Origin: Rhizoctonia solani
Lineage: Eukaryota; Basidiomycota; Agaricomycetes; Cantharellales; Ceratobasidiaceae
DNA: 64,000 bases
Reading direction: 5' to 3'
NCBI RefSeq assembly: GCF_016906535.1
Contig: NC_057373.1
Coordinates: forward strand, 2,852,001-2,916,000
Part shown: piece after piece, positions 12,327-24,061 of the stretch
Position numbering within the stretch: the first letter of the stretch is position 1
Layout of the letters: every line of letters begins with the position of its first letter
Made by a program: the position numbers and the translations under genes
Notes under the pieces: generated by a model
What the model was told of the DNA's origin: nothing
Database searches by the model: none
The model's input: the letters and a program-made list of their open reading frames with translations, nothing else

Positions 12327-12870
12327 TTCCCAATTTGCGTTACAGATACAAGTGCAGTCGTGTCGAGGTCCAATACTCCGGTTCTGTGTTTGCTTGATGG
12401 AAGGTGCTCGCGCATGGACCAGGCAATGTCGTCCCTTGTGTTCAAGTGGCACACCAAATCAATGATGTTACGGGTGTAATATTTCATCGTGTTACATCAT
12501 CTCCGGGTCTTTGATTAGACATACGCACACCTAGTCATGATTCAAACCTTGGGGTAATCGACCAGCCAACTAAGCCTTGGATGAATTCGAAAAGTTTTGC
12601 AGCATCACGGCAGAGTACTGTCTGGGAGCTATACGTAATATTCTTATGCATACGGGGAATGTGGAGAATGCCAATCCCAGGTTTCACTTTTATCTATATC
12701 GGATGTCGAGATGAACCACAGCCATATACAACAATGGGTCGTTTAACCCATCATTTTACAATCGACCATTGTGGTCTCCACAAAGATGATATAACACGCT
12801 AGATTTTACAGTCTATAAGAACGACAACCGTGAATTCACCTTTCAAAACCCCAGCCAACGACACACAATC
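12327..12870. other. Intergenic between F-box paralogues A and B
   Basis: The 544-bp spacer holds the likely promoter of paralogue A and 3' UTR of paralogue B. I see no open frame with similarity to either gene. Confidence 0.5.
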
Positions 12871-14838
12871 CTAATTGAATGTATAAACTACTAACGATGA
12901 TTTGCGTCCCCCCAGGTCCTGCTGTAGAATTCAGCGTTAGCCAGCATCACACCTATAGGGTCGTTGTCGTACTTACCAACACAATGACAACTAAATGGGA
13001 GGAAGATATCAGGGTACCGATACAAGCACGGATATACAGACTCACCGTGTTCTTCGTCGATCATGACATAGCAATAGGGAGAATGGAACTCTTCATTGAT
13101 CAATGTTGAACGCACAGAAAAGAGTCTATCCGCTTTTGTCTCTCCAGCCAGGAATAAATTCCTCATCAACTTTGTCTCTTCCGCTGGAATATCCCATGCG
13201 CTCTCGGCCTTGGGATCGCTTATCCTGACCCCGCGCCGAACTTGCCGAGACGCCTGTTTTACTCGTACCGGGTCAAAATCGAATATGACAAGTGAATGGA
13301 TTCTAGTCGTCTCTTCTTCAGCGTCTTCAGCAATGTTTTCATTTCTGGCGTAGACAAGGCCAACAGTGCGTTGGCCATGTACATAGCACTGATTTCCTGT
13401 GTAGATTTGACCAATATCCACCCAGGAGGCCTTATTTCCCCAGTCTTTCCATGGGATTGTTACCACGGTACTCTCTTGAGTGCTTTTGTCGAGGATGTCC
13501 ATGACCATATCCACGAGGTCCGCGCATGAGATGTACAGCATACTCTTGGTTCTCGTTCTTCCCCCCGTGTTGACTCTGATATTTAGAGCTTCCATAGCCA
13601 CACAAAGTACTCGATTATTAGACGCTAAGTCATATATTTTTGGACGCCCGACATAAGGGACGGCTATTTGAGCGGAAGGGGAAGGCGGAGGGTCACACCG
13701 GCATGAAAACCTAGATATGATAAACCGAGTTCCCGTCACCTCTGGAACCTCTGGAAGATAGAGCGAAGCAATTAGTTGGGCTGGTTGAGCGATAGCATCA
13801 TCTGTTGAGGGTTCGTCGAATTTGTAGATATCCAAATGGGCTTGGTGCCTCAACCCTCCATCGGTGAAGGTGACGGGACATGGTATTAGAATCAACTGAT
13901 CGGATAGAAAAGTGAAGGATTCAGCTCCATCTATCGATGTCCCTATATACTACTGGTAGATAAGATAGACCGAACTCGCTCGTGTTAATTGGCGCAACTC
14001 ACCGAGATGAGCTTCCCAGTTGTCCAGTCCCATATTTTCAGCTCATAGGAACGAGTCCCACGCCAAGCCAGTACTTGAAAAAAGACAGAAATGTATCTCC
14101 CTACCACCTGGGCATAAAAGGAGCACATGGATTGCATGTAAGACGGTAGTTGGCACTCAAGTATAGGGCACGCAGCAGCTGGGTGGGGCTGGCCGGTCTC
14201 AAGAGAGCGTAGGTGTATTTTGATATGTTGCAAGGCATCGGGAGAGTCCTCGGTAGTCTCGTGGTCACTTATAGGCTCTCCAGCCTCAAGCAAAACAAGT
14301 AGGTCATAGTCGGTTTGTAGTACAAAATCTCGTACGTCAACTCCTATATCAGGATGTGTCCACTCTCTCCATTCGCTATTTTTGTTGACCGAAGGTAGCT
14401 GGTAGACATCTAAGCGGCGGGTGTAGTCGCCCATTCCAGGAAGAGACGACCCTCGCACATAGTAGCCTCCGTGGAAGTCGTATGTCATACTGCGAGATTC
14501 GAGATCCCTGAGCTTGTACATGTCCACTCTCGTATGCGTGTCACTTCCCCACTTATCCTGATGCTGATTTAGAACGAACACCATTTCTTTATAAGAGAGG
14601 TCGAGGCGAAGGCTCCCAGGTGGAACATAACCAAGAGAATCAAGTTTGATTAAGTATTGGAACTCGGCTAAAGGTTCGATAATTTGCCGAAATAAACGGC
14701 AAACCTAAAGTTGTATGAGAGAGCCAATGTAAGTGGACGACGAGCTCTACACACCATTCCGCATCGTATGATATCCGGTGGTTCTGCGAGAGCAAGTATA
14801 CGAATAATAATCTCACTTGGCAACGAGAGTAATTTCAT
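12871..14838 (-). CDS. F-box protein, tandem paralogue B
   Basis: It starts MKLLSLPSEIIIRILALAEP. A first intron interrupts the F-box at the same place as in paralogue A, giving GMV CRLFRQIIEPLAEFQYL after splicing. The long C-terminal region follows paralogue A segment by segment: YYVRGSSLPGMGDYTRRLDV matches YAQGSSFPGGQYTRRLDL, WDWTTGK is shared, and KDWGNKASWVDIGQIYTGNQ matches ENWVKGTSWVDTDLLYTGNE. The last two introns (donor after DEEH, then before QDLGGRKSSLVVYTFN) bring the frame to TAG 12871-12873. It is probably an SCF substrate adaptor of unknown target. Clear divergence from A at most positions suggests an old duplication. Confidence 0.75.
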
Positions 14839-15759
14839 GCTTATTTCCCAATGCTTTGGTATCTGGACTCTTGAGCCACGGTTCGATGGGCTAGATGTTA
14901 TTTTCGCTGGAACTGAGGATAAGAAGACGACCAATTGACACGAGGGCTGAATTACAAATTCCCATGTAATTATGTAAACGTTAACTAGATGCATGCAATC
15001 ATTGCAGCGTATGCCGTCCGTAATACGTGGTAAGGAAATACGAAACATTGTTTAAATAATAGGGAGTGTTATATTGACTCGATTTTCATTTTTAGTCACT
15101 TAATCGTCTATAAATATGTGTATATGCGCTTTTCATATCTCACTGGAACAGCCTTGGAGCACAGCGAATGAGATGTATATTGTCAAGTTACCTATGCAAT
15201 CGATCGAAAACAGGGCACGAGGAAAGACCTCCATTAGTCGATATACTTTTCGAGTTCTGACCTCTTTGTTTCACCACTGCTACCCTTACTCTTCTCAAGT
15301 GTGTCAGTGAAAATCTATTAATAACTGACGAGGAGTTTAAGCCTAATTTTTTGGAAGAATTATTTATTACTCCCAATGAGCCCACAGTGCTATTTACTGG
15401 TTTGATTAATAATAGGAGATCTTTTGTTTCACAATATTGGCGCGTCGGAGGATTTTATAAAGATCTATCGCGTCTTCCATCGGTCGGCCCCAATAATGAG
15501 TGCACTACGACCGTCTAGAATTGTTGAGCGGACAAACGGGACGAAAAGACGGGGACATTCGATCGAAGTATAGTCCAAAGGATCAAAAAGAATCGAGTTG
15601 GCTCATGACACATGTCTAGTTTATCCAGGGGTCCGTGAAGTCCAGAGGGGGTAGGCTCGAGCGCTCGGATAAGAACGCGAGAGATACAACGCCGCCCCTC
15701 CGGCACAGAAGTCCGAATAAATACGCCAGCAACGGACCTTCTCTTGACCTCAAACTGAA
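14839..15759. other. Intergenic upstream of F-box B
   Basis: This AT-rich 0.9-kb region lies between paralogue B and the decayed third copy. It may contain further eroded C-terminal F-box sequence, since the pseudogene's downstream half should fall here, but I could not align any of it convincingly. Confidence 0.4.
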
Positions 15760-16640
15760 TTTATGAAAAAAATCCGCCATAGATTGCTGCTTGGTGACCT
15801 AGCTCTGAACTACTGGGTAGGAAATCGAGTTGGTGTTTGTATGTAAGATTATGACAGCAAGGCAACTTCCAACTGTTTGAGTTTACATCGACCACGCCTC
15901 TTCCACAAGTCCTAGGATGATACAATTCGGCTTGCGCCAAGTTGCATGAGGGAAGGATCATTGGTTTCAAGTGAGCGCAGATGAAAAGTTACTCTATATC
16001 GGGCATGGTTCGATATGAAATTGGTTCGCCAGCGTTGGACAGGGATTTGAAAGTGACCAGCAGACTGTGCGGTCACACCCGATCGTAAAGTCGTTAGCCT
16101 CAATGTCGAGGCCAGGGTAGAGCCACTGCCTCGACGTGGTACCTTTCATTGCAGAAGGGAGCTGTCACACGTCCAGATGACATGTACGAGTTGCTTCGGG
16201 GGAAGAAGATTCTCGTGCATAGACTTCGTTGCAAAATCTATAGGTTGCACCGATGTTGATGGGTTGGAGAGCGCATGCATCGGCTGGGGTGGCTAACCTA
16301 CTAGTCTAGTTTTGTTGATATTGTGGAAGATCACGGCTTTTCCTTGAAAAGGATGTCAAGCCGAGGGTTGGGAGAAGCCAGTGTAACCGAACGAATAAGG
16401 CTCGAGAAGAACTGAAGGTCAGACAACGAACCAACGATTTGTATAAAAAGTGACAGACGCAGATTGTTTGAGAAGTGAAATTTGTATGAAATGTACGACG
16501 CACTCACTCAGGCCGCCAAGCGGCATCCGATGATATGCAATAGTACCAGCCACACCAGTCTAGTATGTCAACGATCATTTCCATGGTCAGAACGGGAAGG
16601 CCAAATATGTTGCCTGTCGAATTCAAATGACGACATTTAT
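15760..16640 (-). pseudogene. Decayed third F-box paralogue
   Basis: Conceptual translation in shifting frames matches the two neighbouring F-box genes in order. A degenerate F-box (GLPVLTMEMIVDIL) is followed by GSLSDLQFFSSLI (compare DDSAELQYLIEL). YARESSSPEATRTCHLDV then runs into a stop and QLPSAMKG, against YAQGSSFPGGQYTRRLDL and YQIPSVNK. Next comes FHLRSLETNDPSLMQLGA (compare IHLRTLGTNEPHPDAA), then QTVGSCLAVIIL (compare QIVGRYLAVQFL). Stops and frame changes separate the blocks, so no functional protein is possible. Only the first half of the gene is recognisable. It marks local birth and death of this family. Confidence 0.75.
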
Positions 16641-16915
16641 ATAAGTCCATAAATACTAGACGAGGTGTCCATCTTAAGTGCGCACCATCTGGTTCCGGTA
16701 ACGAAAAGTAAACAATCAATCGATGTATATGGAACTTCTGTGGTAGGTTCTGGGTTCGAGCCAAGTAAATCACAAATTATGATCGAGTTCCAAATCACCC
16801 AAACATATCGATAGCTATAACCATGGAAAATAGTGTATACTAAAGCAATTATAAGACACCAGCGAATATAGATTGGGCCAGCTTGAATAATGAAGCGACT
16901 GGTGTCTGGCCATGG

Positions 16916-17265
16916 TTATTTTCCTCCTCCTCCATCGCCAGCAGCTTTCTCAGCAGCCTTTTTCTGTAAGCGTATGAGTAAACCACCTTGGTATATGAAA
17001 AAAGTGGCTAGATTACCAATTGTTTTTGTCGAAGGGCATCGGCATCGCTGTGAAAGGTCGCAATCAATCGACATCCAGAAAATGAAGAGAGTATGTAACG
17101 TACGCCTCTCGTCTCTTTTGCAAGGAACTCCCACTCTCCTTGGGTTTCTTCTGAGAGGCAGCCTTCTTTTGCGCACGCTCACGGTCGTGATCGCGCTGAT
17201 TGCCACCTATGATACGGAGTCAAAAAGAGCTCTTGGTGTATTTACTCCGTTCGCGTACGAGTCAT
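16916..17265 (-). CDS. SERF/4F5-family microprotein
   Basis: Four exons give a protein of about 65 residues that starts MTRGNQRDHDRERAQKKAA and ends KKAAEKAAGDGGGGK. That is the charged, Lys/Arg/Gln-rich signature of the SERF/4F5 family, small proteins reported to modulate aggregation of amyloidogenic proteins and to bind nucleic acids. The first exon is just 7 nt (ATGACTC, 17259-17265). Its last base joins GT to make the conserved Arg3, which is why the gene is easy to miss. Introns have GT-AG borders. TAA is at 16916-16918. The family match is strong through the first eight residues. Confidence 0.85.
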
Positions 17266-17680
17266 GACAGAATGTGAAATAAAACAAGCGAGAATAAGAG
17301 CTAGGTAGACGGTGGTCACTGGTGAAAATGTGGGCTCTGGGCGCCAAAAGTCGTGCAGGTCACATGATGTATAGCCACTAAGAGGAAGCTACACAGCCAC
17401 TAGCAGGCCCTTGCCACGCTGACACCTAAGAAGTATAATTATCACTGAGTTGTCCGGTTATGAGTGGGCCTTGGCTTTGATCCCGCGTTGGTCATCGACG
17501 CCAGGCTGAGATAGCCCCGTCAACATATGCTAACCGGGGACTTGCCGAATGAGGCGTTATTACGGATGGGTATTTTAAGCCAAGTTGCCGATCTCGTGCG
17601 GTACTGAGACAGACCCCAGACATCTCAGCATTCGGCACGACCCAAAGACAGGACTTCTCCAGACTGGTATTACCTCATGT
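17266..17680. other. Intergenic, nothing recognised
   Basis: This 415-bp region lies upstream of the SERF gene and downstream of a doubtful hypothetical gene. No coding or repeat signal is seen. Confidence 0.5.
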
Positions 17681-18496
17681 TTAAGTCTCACGCTGTGACC
17701 GGGTAATTGTGATGACGACACCCCATGTGGACGCCCGGACTAGATTTAGCTTGGCGTCAGGAAGCACGAAAGTGTCATTTAGTTTAGAGACAAATGAGCG
17801 ATTCACATGCACCCGTGATAGAATGTGCACTGGTCCGCCGGAGGGGAAGCTTCGGCTCACGGCTGTCATGAAGGAAAAGCCTGTACCATCAAAGAGCAGC
17901 CTGGATCCACATGTCTTCGACCCAGGGTAGCGGAGAGCACAGAACGAACCCATGGAGACCGACCCTGCGGCTCCTGGGCTGCGCACCGAGGGGTTTATTA
18001 ATTGATCAACCTGCAAGGTTATCAATGTCAAGCACCTCAAGGGGTGATTGACGTGTTACGCATTGAGTATATGTATGGTTACCTGGCCATCACACCGTGG
18101 TGAGCTGAGAGCGCCGTTAGTCCCAGGATTGGCGTCCAAAACTGGAGTTCCCAGAAGGGGAAGTGCGGAGGACGGGTGGAGGCAGCCGGTTATTTTAATA
18201 TGAGGGGTGCACAGCATCCGAGTGGAGCGAGACGCCATCTCAACATGGTTCTGACGTCGACATCTCAGGCCCAGAGCGTAAACAGATTGCTTAAAGAATC
18301 CGATGTTGCTAAAGAGCTCCAACCTACACGCGTCAGGCATTGTGCTGATGTGGGATGTGACCTCAGTCGAGTCAGCCAGTCGCATTCGAGTCTCAGTCCA
18401 ATCAAGCGTTGATGCGATTGCTATTTCTCCGAATTTGGAATTCATGGTTACCCTGGGGAACTGCTTAAAAGAACACACATAAGGGGGGAAAGACAT
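17681..18496 (-). CDS. Hypothetical protein (two exons, doubtful)
   Basis: Two adjacent minus-strand open frames join in phase across a good intron. The donor is in GGCCAG-GTAACC near 18076 and the acceptor is CCTTGCAG near 18011. The product is about 245 residues, starting MSFPPYVCSFKQFPRV. I recognise no family. There is no signal peptide or membrane helix. The composition is Ser/Arg/Cys-mixed, without the bias of its neighbours. The phase-matched splice is the main support. Chance open frames in moderately GC-rich DNA remain a real alternative. Confidence 0.3.
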
Positions 18497-19774
18497 TCCA
18501 CTGTAACAAGAAAAAGAGGTAATGTTCGATGAATGTGTTGCTACTTGGCAACGTTTTCCACCTATGACTAATTTGCGTGGACATCGGGCATATCAAAAAG
18601 AGACAGAATAGGAGCCCAACCTTCTAAGGGACGGGCCCTTCTGGGCTTCTTAAAGAAGAAGGAAGCATGATATCAGTGGCGGTGCAGTGGGCGTTGGTTA
18701 TGTTAGATTGGCAATGTAAAGCTCGCTTGGGCACGGGTTTACGATGGGATCTGTTTGATTTTCGCACATCCGAGCCGGGGGGCAGGAAGCGACGAAGTGG
18801 CGGAGCGATCGAGCGATCGAGTGCGTCGATAGCAAGGAGTGGTCCGGAGTTGGCCATACAACGTTGTATGAGCGAGGCTGAATGGGCCGTCTGGGAACTG
18901 GCAACATAGGGCCGCCGGATAAAAATCAGGGGAAATCATGATGCGGTGAACCACTCGGAGAACAAAGCGATCATTCCGATAGGGGGAAGGGCCATTTTGG
19001 GTCACGCAGATCACGCAAGTATGCTTCTCAGGCTCGGCCAAGTTCGGGGTAGCGAGCCGAGTGTCCCCACATAATAAATTGAGTGACTGTGGACAGACAT
19101 GCTCGAGAATATACTTTGTTCCGCGCGGTGGCGGACAAAGGGCCCAGTGCCAGATCCGCACAATTGCAACGATGTGAATTGACGGGTGAAATGGTGCAAT
19201 GTGGTGAGGTCTGAGGTCTGTGGCGCAGTGAAAATAGTGTGGAGATTCCCGGACTCAGGAACTCGAGAAGAACGCATCTAATCTTATCTAACGGCTCGAT
19301 CGGACGGCTGACTGTGGGGACGCATTGTTGTCAAGCGAACTGAATTGGCAAGTGGCTGATGGCCCTCTCGAAATTCTTGGTTATTCCACATGCGACCGGC
19401 GCCTGAATGCCGATCTGAAACTTGGCCGGAGGACATCGCGAAGTGGGCTCGAGAAGATGTGCATCAACGTCATGTGGATGAACGCAAATGGACGGGATTG
19501 AATCACGCGGCTTGACCGGATGCGGGGCTAGGCACTAGACAAGCTCGAGATAGCGAAGGCATTGCGTTATCTAATTGCTTCTCCTTAGTGACCGAAAGTC
19601 TGGTGCCGGACAGTCTGGGTCTGATGATGGGTGCCGCGGATTCGAAGAGGGGCTGCCAGGACGAAGACGTGTCGCATTTGCTTCCACCCGTCCTGACACC
19701 AGTGCTTCTCGCCGCTCTGAGGTACTTATAAAGACCCCCGCTCTCGGGTACGCGCGAGTTTCCCATTCCACACG
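18497..19774. other. Long upstream region of CYC8
   Basis: A 1.3-kb stretch with no supported gene lies before the CYC8 start. It contains a short GATCGAGC tandem near 18805 and several direct GAGGTCTG repeats near 19206-19220. It probably includes the CYC8 promoter and a long 5' UTR. Confidence 0.45.
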
Positions 19775-22700
19775 ATGGCCAACCATCACCACTACCATCT
19801 TCCTCCTCACCCGGCCCACCCGGCCCATCCCCCATACCCGCACCCGCCACCTCCTGGCACCCCACTGGCCACCAACGGCTCTGCTGCCAGTCCCGTGCCA
19901 GCCCCCATGTCCACCCCCTCTGCTCGCGGCCCTCCTGCTGCCGCCCCCCCAGTCATCCCCCACCCCGCTACTCAGCTCCCGGCCCTCCAGAAGCTCGCAC
20001 AGGCCAACGAACAGACATGGTTACTCATAGGCAAGTCCACTTTCCCTTAGCGATCAACTTGTCAAAATAACTCCATTTTTATATAGGCACTGTCGCCGAG
20101 CAGATGAATGACCTCGACCGCGCACTTGGCGCCTATGAGCATGCCATTCGCCACAACCCCCACTCGATCGCTGGTCTGACCAACATTGCAGGCATCGCAC
20201 GTTCCCGTGAAAATTACTCGATGGCAAGCCCAATAATATTACGTAGATGGGCTCCCACTGATCGCCACATAGGCTGTTGACTATTTTCAGCGTGTACTCA
20301 GCCTTCAACGCGAAAACGGCGATGTATGGAGCGCCCTTGGCCACTGCTTCCTCATGAAGGATGATCTCCAGAATGCTTATTCCGCCTATCAACAAGCGCT
20401 TTACTACCTTCCGAACCCCAAGGTACATGGTATTTCCAATCCATGCTATGCATGGCTCACACTCATTCAATAGCTGCAGGATCCGAAACTTTGGTACGGA
20501 ATCGGGATCTTGTACGACCGTTATGGCTCTTTAGAACATGCCGAGGAAGCCTTTTCGAGCGTTCTTCGCATGGACAAGGACTTTGACAAGGCCGATGAAA
20601 TATTTTTCCGTCTCGGGATCATTTATAAACAACAACAAAAGTATGAGGAAGCGCTCAAGGTGCGTGGAGCCATATCTCAGCGTGTCGCGCCGGACTGACA
20701 TGACCTAGTGCTTCGAACGCATTCATCGGAACCCACCTGCTCCTTTGACAAACATTGACATTTGGTTCCAAATCGGCCACGTGTATGAGCAAATGAAAGA
20801 TGTGAGTGCTGCGGCGTCTAATTACCCGTTATGTATCTAATCTATCCTACGTAGTACACTGCTGCCAAAGATGCCTATGAGCGTGTTCTCAAGGACAGCC
20901 CCAATCACGCCAAGGTGCTCCAACAGCTCGGATGGCTTTACCACCAGGCTGGGGCGCCCTTTGCGAATCAAGATACGGCGATTGTCCTCTTGACCAAGAG
21001 CCTCGAATCAGGTAGATCGTTTGACCACCTACCATATTAGGGTACTGACGTCTCTTCCAGATCCAGCCGACCCTCAGAGTTGGTACCTACTGGGTCGTGC
21101 CTATATGGCCGGCCAAAAATACCAAAAAGCCTACGAGTCCTACCAGCAGGCGGTTTATCGTGATGGCCGCAATCCTACCTTCTGGTGCAGCATTGGGGTG
21201 CTATATTATAATATCAACCAATTCCGCGACGCTCTTGATGCTTACTCGCGCGCTATTCGCATAAACCCTTATATTTCCGAAGTATGGTTCGATCTTGGTT
21301 CTCTTTACGAGAGCTGTAACAACCAGATATCGGACGCTATCGATGCTTATGCACGCGCTGCGGAGCTCGATCCGGGAAATCCTCATATTGCACAACGTTT
21401 GAATTTGCTCCGTAATGTACAAGCGAATGGAGGAACACTCCCCGCGGCACCCGGCCCTCAAGATATCCACCCTACGGCTTATGCTGGCGGCGGGCCCATG
21501 AATCCTATGCACACCCCGGTTGGCCCTCCACCTCCTCTTACTGGGGGTCCTGCTATTGGATCTGCCGCGCCTCGTCCTGTTCGCCCAGACTCTCGTGGAC
21601 CCCCACCCGACGTCATTGGCGGATCATCGCGCGAACTTCCTGCTCTCGGCCTCGGTGGGCCCAATGCCCGCGGTGGATCTCCTCCACCATTCCACGCCCC
21701 TCCACCCGTTCAGCTGGACGAGTCAGGTCGTGGCTCGAGCACTCGTTTGCCGCAGATGCCTCCCATGGACCTTGACCGTGCACCTCCTTCCACTTCGCTC
21801 TTCCGTTCCCAGTCTCAAGGTCCCAACGCCAACCCGAACCAACTCCCGCCTCCACCAGCCCTTACTGCCAGTGCTGCCGGCTATTCCGAGAGCAACCGCC
21901 GCACTCGAAGCCCGTCACCTCATCATCTCCCACCTCCAGGAAATTATGTAGGACGCCCAGGTCCGAATAGCCATGGACCTGGATCGAACTATCCTGGCGC
22001 TTACCCGAATGGTGATCCAGCTTGGGAGCGTGAAAGGAGCGGGCGTGAGCGCGAACGCGAACGCGAACGCGAACGTGAGAGGGAACGTGAACGTGAGGCT
22101 CGTGACCGCGACTCTGACCGAGAGGGCCGCAGCAGCCGTGCTAGACAACCGAGTGTGTCCGATCGTGTCAAGGTTGAGATCCTGAACCAGCAGCAGAATG
22201 GTGATCGGTTTTTTCCTGGCCGAGGAGGACCACCCTCCCCTGTAGCTTCTCGTTACGATCCTCGCCGCTCCCCCCCACCTCCAGAGCGCCTACCAGCTGC
22301 AGGTCGATCGCCATATATCCCCGCGCCTCCTCAGCCCAATGCACCTCATCCTGGATACTGGGATCGTGAACGTGAACGCGAACGTGAGCGCGGTGCTCCT
22401 ATCAAGGCGCCATCTCGCCAACACTCGCCGGCTCCACGTGACGTACCCACTCCTTCGAATTCTCGCCGCTATGATCCCCGGATGGATATCGACCAAGAAT
22501 CTCCCAGGGGTGAATATTGGCCTACTGATCTGCCTCACCCTGGGCCGAATGCTCTCGATCGCGATAGGTACAGCGCGACTCCTGACGGCAGCAGACGCGG
22601 TCGTGGTCCCGAGGTCCCACCCCATGGATCCGAGAGCCCCACTCCTGGCGGCTCGGGACGCGGCCCAGCCCCGGAGCCAGTCGGCAAGACAGCTCGTCGC

Positions 22701-23765
22701 CGTGGCGCTCAGGCTGCGGCTCCCGCGCCCGTTCAACAACAACCACCGCCGCCACCGCCCAAGGAGAAGAAGGAGCGCAAGCCCCCGACAAAACGGGGTG
22801 GGCGTGAAGGCAGTGCCGTCCCCCCGGAACGTGAAATGTCAGCTCCGGCTCCTCGTGCAGCCCCTAGTTCTGCCCCTGTATCCCAGGCCGCTCCTCAGCA
22901 CCCTACTTTCAAGGTAACCCTCGGGGACAATAACAATACACTTCCTCCTCCACCTATCCCGGGTACAACTGGTGCAAACCACCATCGTTCGCAATCTGGA
23001 TCCAATGGCTCGGCTCGCTCGCGTGCTACACCTAGTCCCACCATGGGACCACCGCGTCGAGAAGTTGATGAGGATTACGACGAGGGTGTGGCTGATGCCT
23101 TGATGGGGTTGTCTGGGCTCAAGACTCAGGCCATGCGATCCCGTACCGCATCTGTGCATTCGGTCGCGTCCCCCGGACCTCATGCGCAGAGCATGAGACA
23201 TGATGCATTCGCTCCTCCCGTGAACCGTTCGCCACCCGTCTCGACCGCGCGACCATCTTCGCCCTATGGCCGCCCGACGTCCTCTATTCCCGCCCATCCG
23301 CCATCGCCTCAATCGATGCGCAACGGAGCCTCGGGCCGTTCTCCTCCAAGCTCATTTGCAAGGCGCGGATCAGAACAGCCACGCGACAAGACACCTTCTC
23401 TGAAGCGCGGGATGGACGATGATGCATCTGGTCCTCTCGAGAAGCGTCATCGGGTTGATGTGCTGAACCATCCGGTCCCTACGGTGTTCCCACCACCACC
23501 TTCGACCGATGCGCGCTCTTCCCCCAACATAGGTCTAGGCCGCGCCCGATTCGACCCTGTATTGTCAGCGGCTGACATCCGGATGGATACGGATTCGCCC
23601 AAGGGAGAGCCGGCTCTTCCCCCCATTGCGACTCTACCACCACCACCTGATTCTCCCCCGCGTGGTGCCAAGGGCGATGGTGACGACGGACGGAGTGCTT
23701 CAGAGCGTTCTGGCGGATCGCGCACCGGTTCGCCAGCAGCGGCTCGTGCAGAGAATGGAGCTTGA
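19775..23765 (+). CDS. CYC8: CYC8/SSN6 transcriptional corepressor, TPR protein
   Basis: Cyc8 (Ssn6) partners with Tup1 in a general corepressor recruited by many DNA-binding repressors. The N-terminus is His/Pro-rich (MANHHHYHLPPHP), followed by an array of about ten tetratricopeptide repeats in seven short exons. Clear units include QMNDLDRALGAYEHAI, AVDYFQRVLSLQRENGDVW, KLWYGIGILYDRYGSLEHAE, DPQSWYLLGRAYMAGQKY and EVWFDLGSLYE. After the last repeat, one long exon encodes about 770 residues of Pro/Ser/Arg-rich disordered tail with an Arg-Glu run. The intron at 20224-20272 needs a GC donor, since only that keeps the TPR frame. TGA is at 23763-23765. Order and length fit basidiomycete Cyc8. 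Confidence 0.92.
22044..22098 (+). repeat. In-frame Arg-Glu codon repeat within CYC8
   Basis: A GCGAAC hexamer-like repeat encodes about nine consecutive Arg-Glu pairs, a polyampholyte run of the kind seen in many nuclear proteins. A second, shorter Arg-Glu run lies near 22365-22395. Length is likely variable between strains. Confidence 0.7.
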
Positions 23766-24061
23766 ATGCAGTGATATACACCCTTGATGATGATATCTTT
23801 TTGTTCTTTTTGCCTATATTAATAATATGCTCGTTTCGCCAAATGCTTCCCCTCGCTACATAGTTTGTTTGCTTGTTTGTTTGTTTTTCCCTGGTCTTTC
23901 ATGCATACACATCAACATGGTTCCATTTTTTATGAGTGTAATTAGCGCTTCGAATGGGATATTCTCATTGGCAAAGAGAACTGGTGTGACTAATCGAATT
24001 GATTTGAAATCTGGGGACCTAGCCCTGACAAGAGAGAGCGACGACGGTAAAAAGTCATGGG

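Noticed and set aside
22044..22098. Tandem hexamer repeat considered as a CRISPR-like or satellite array
   Set aside because: It is an in-frame Arg-Glu codon repeat inside the CYC8 exon, without spacers.
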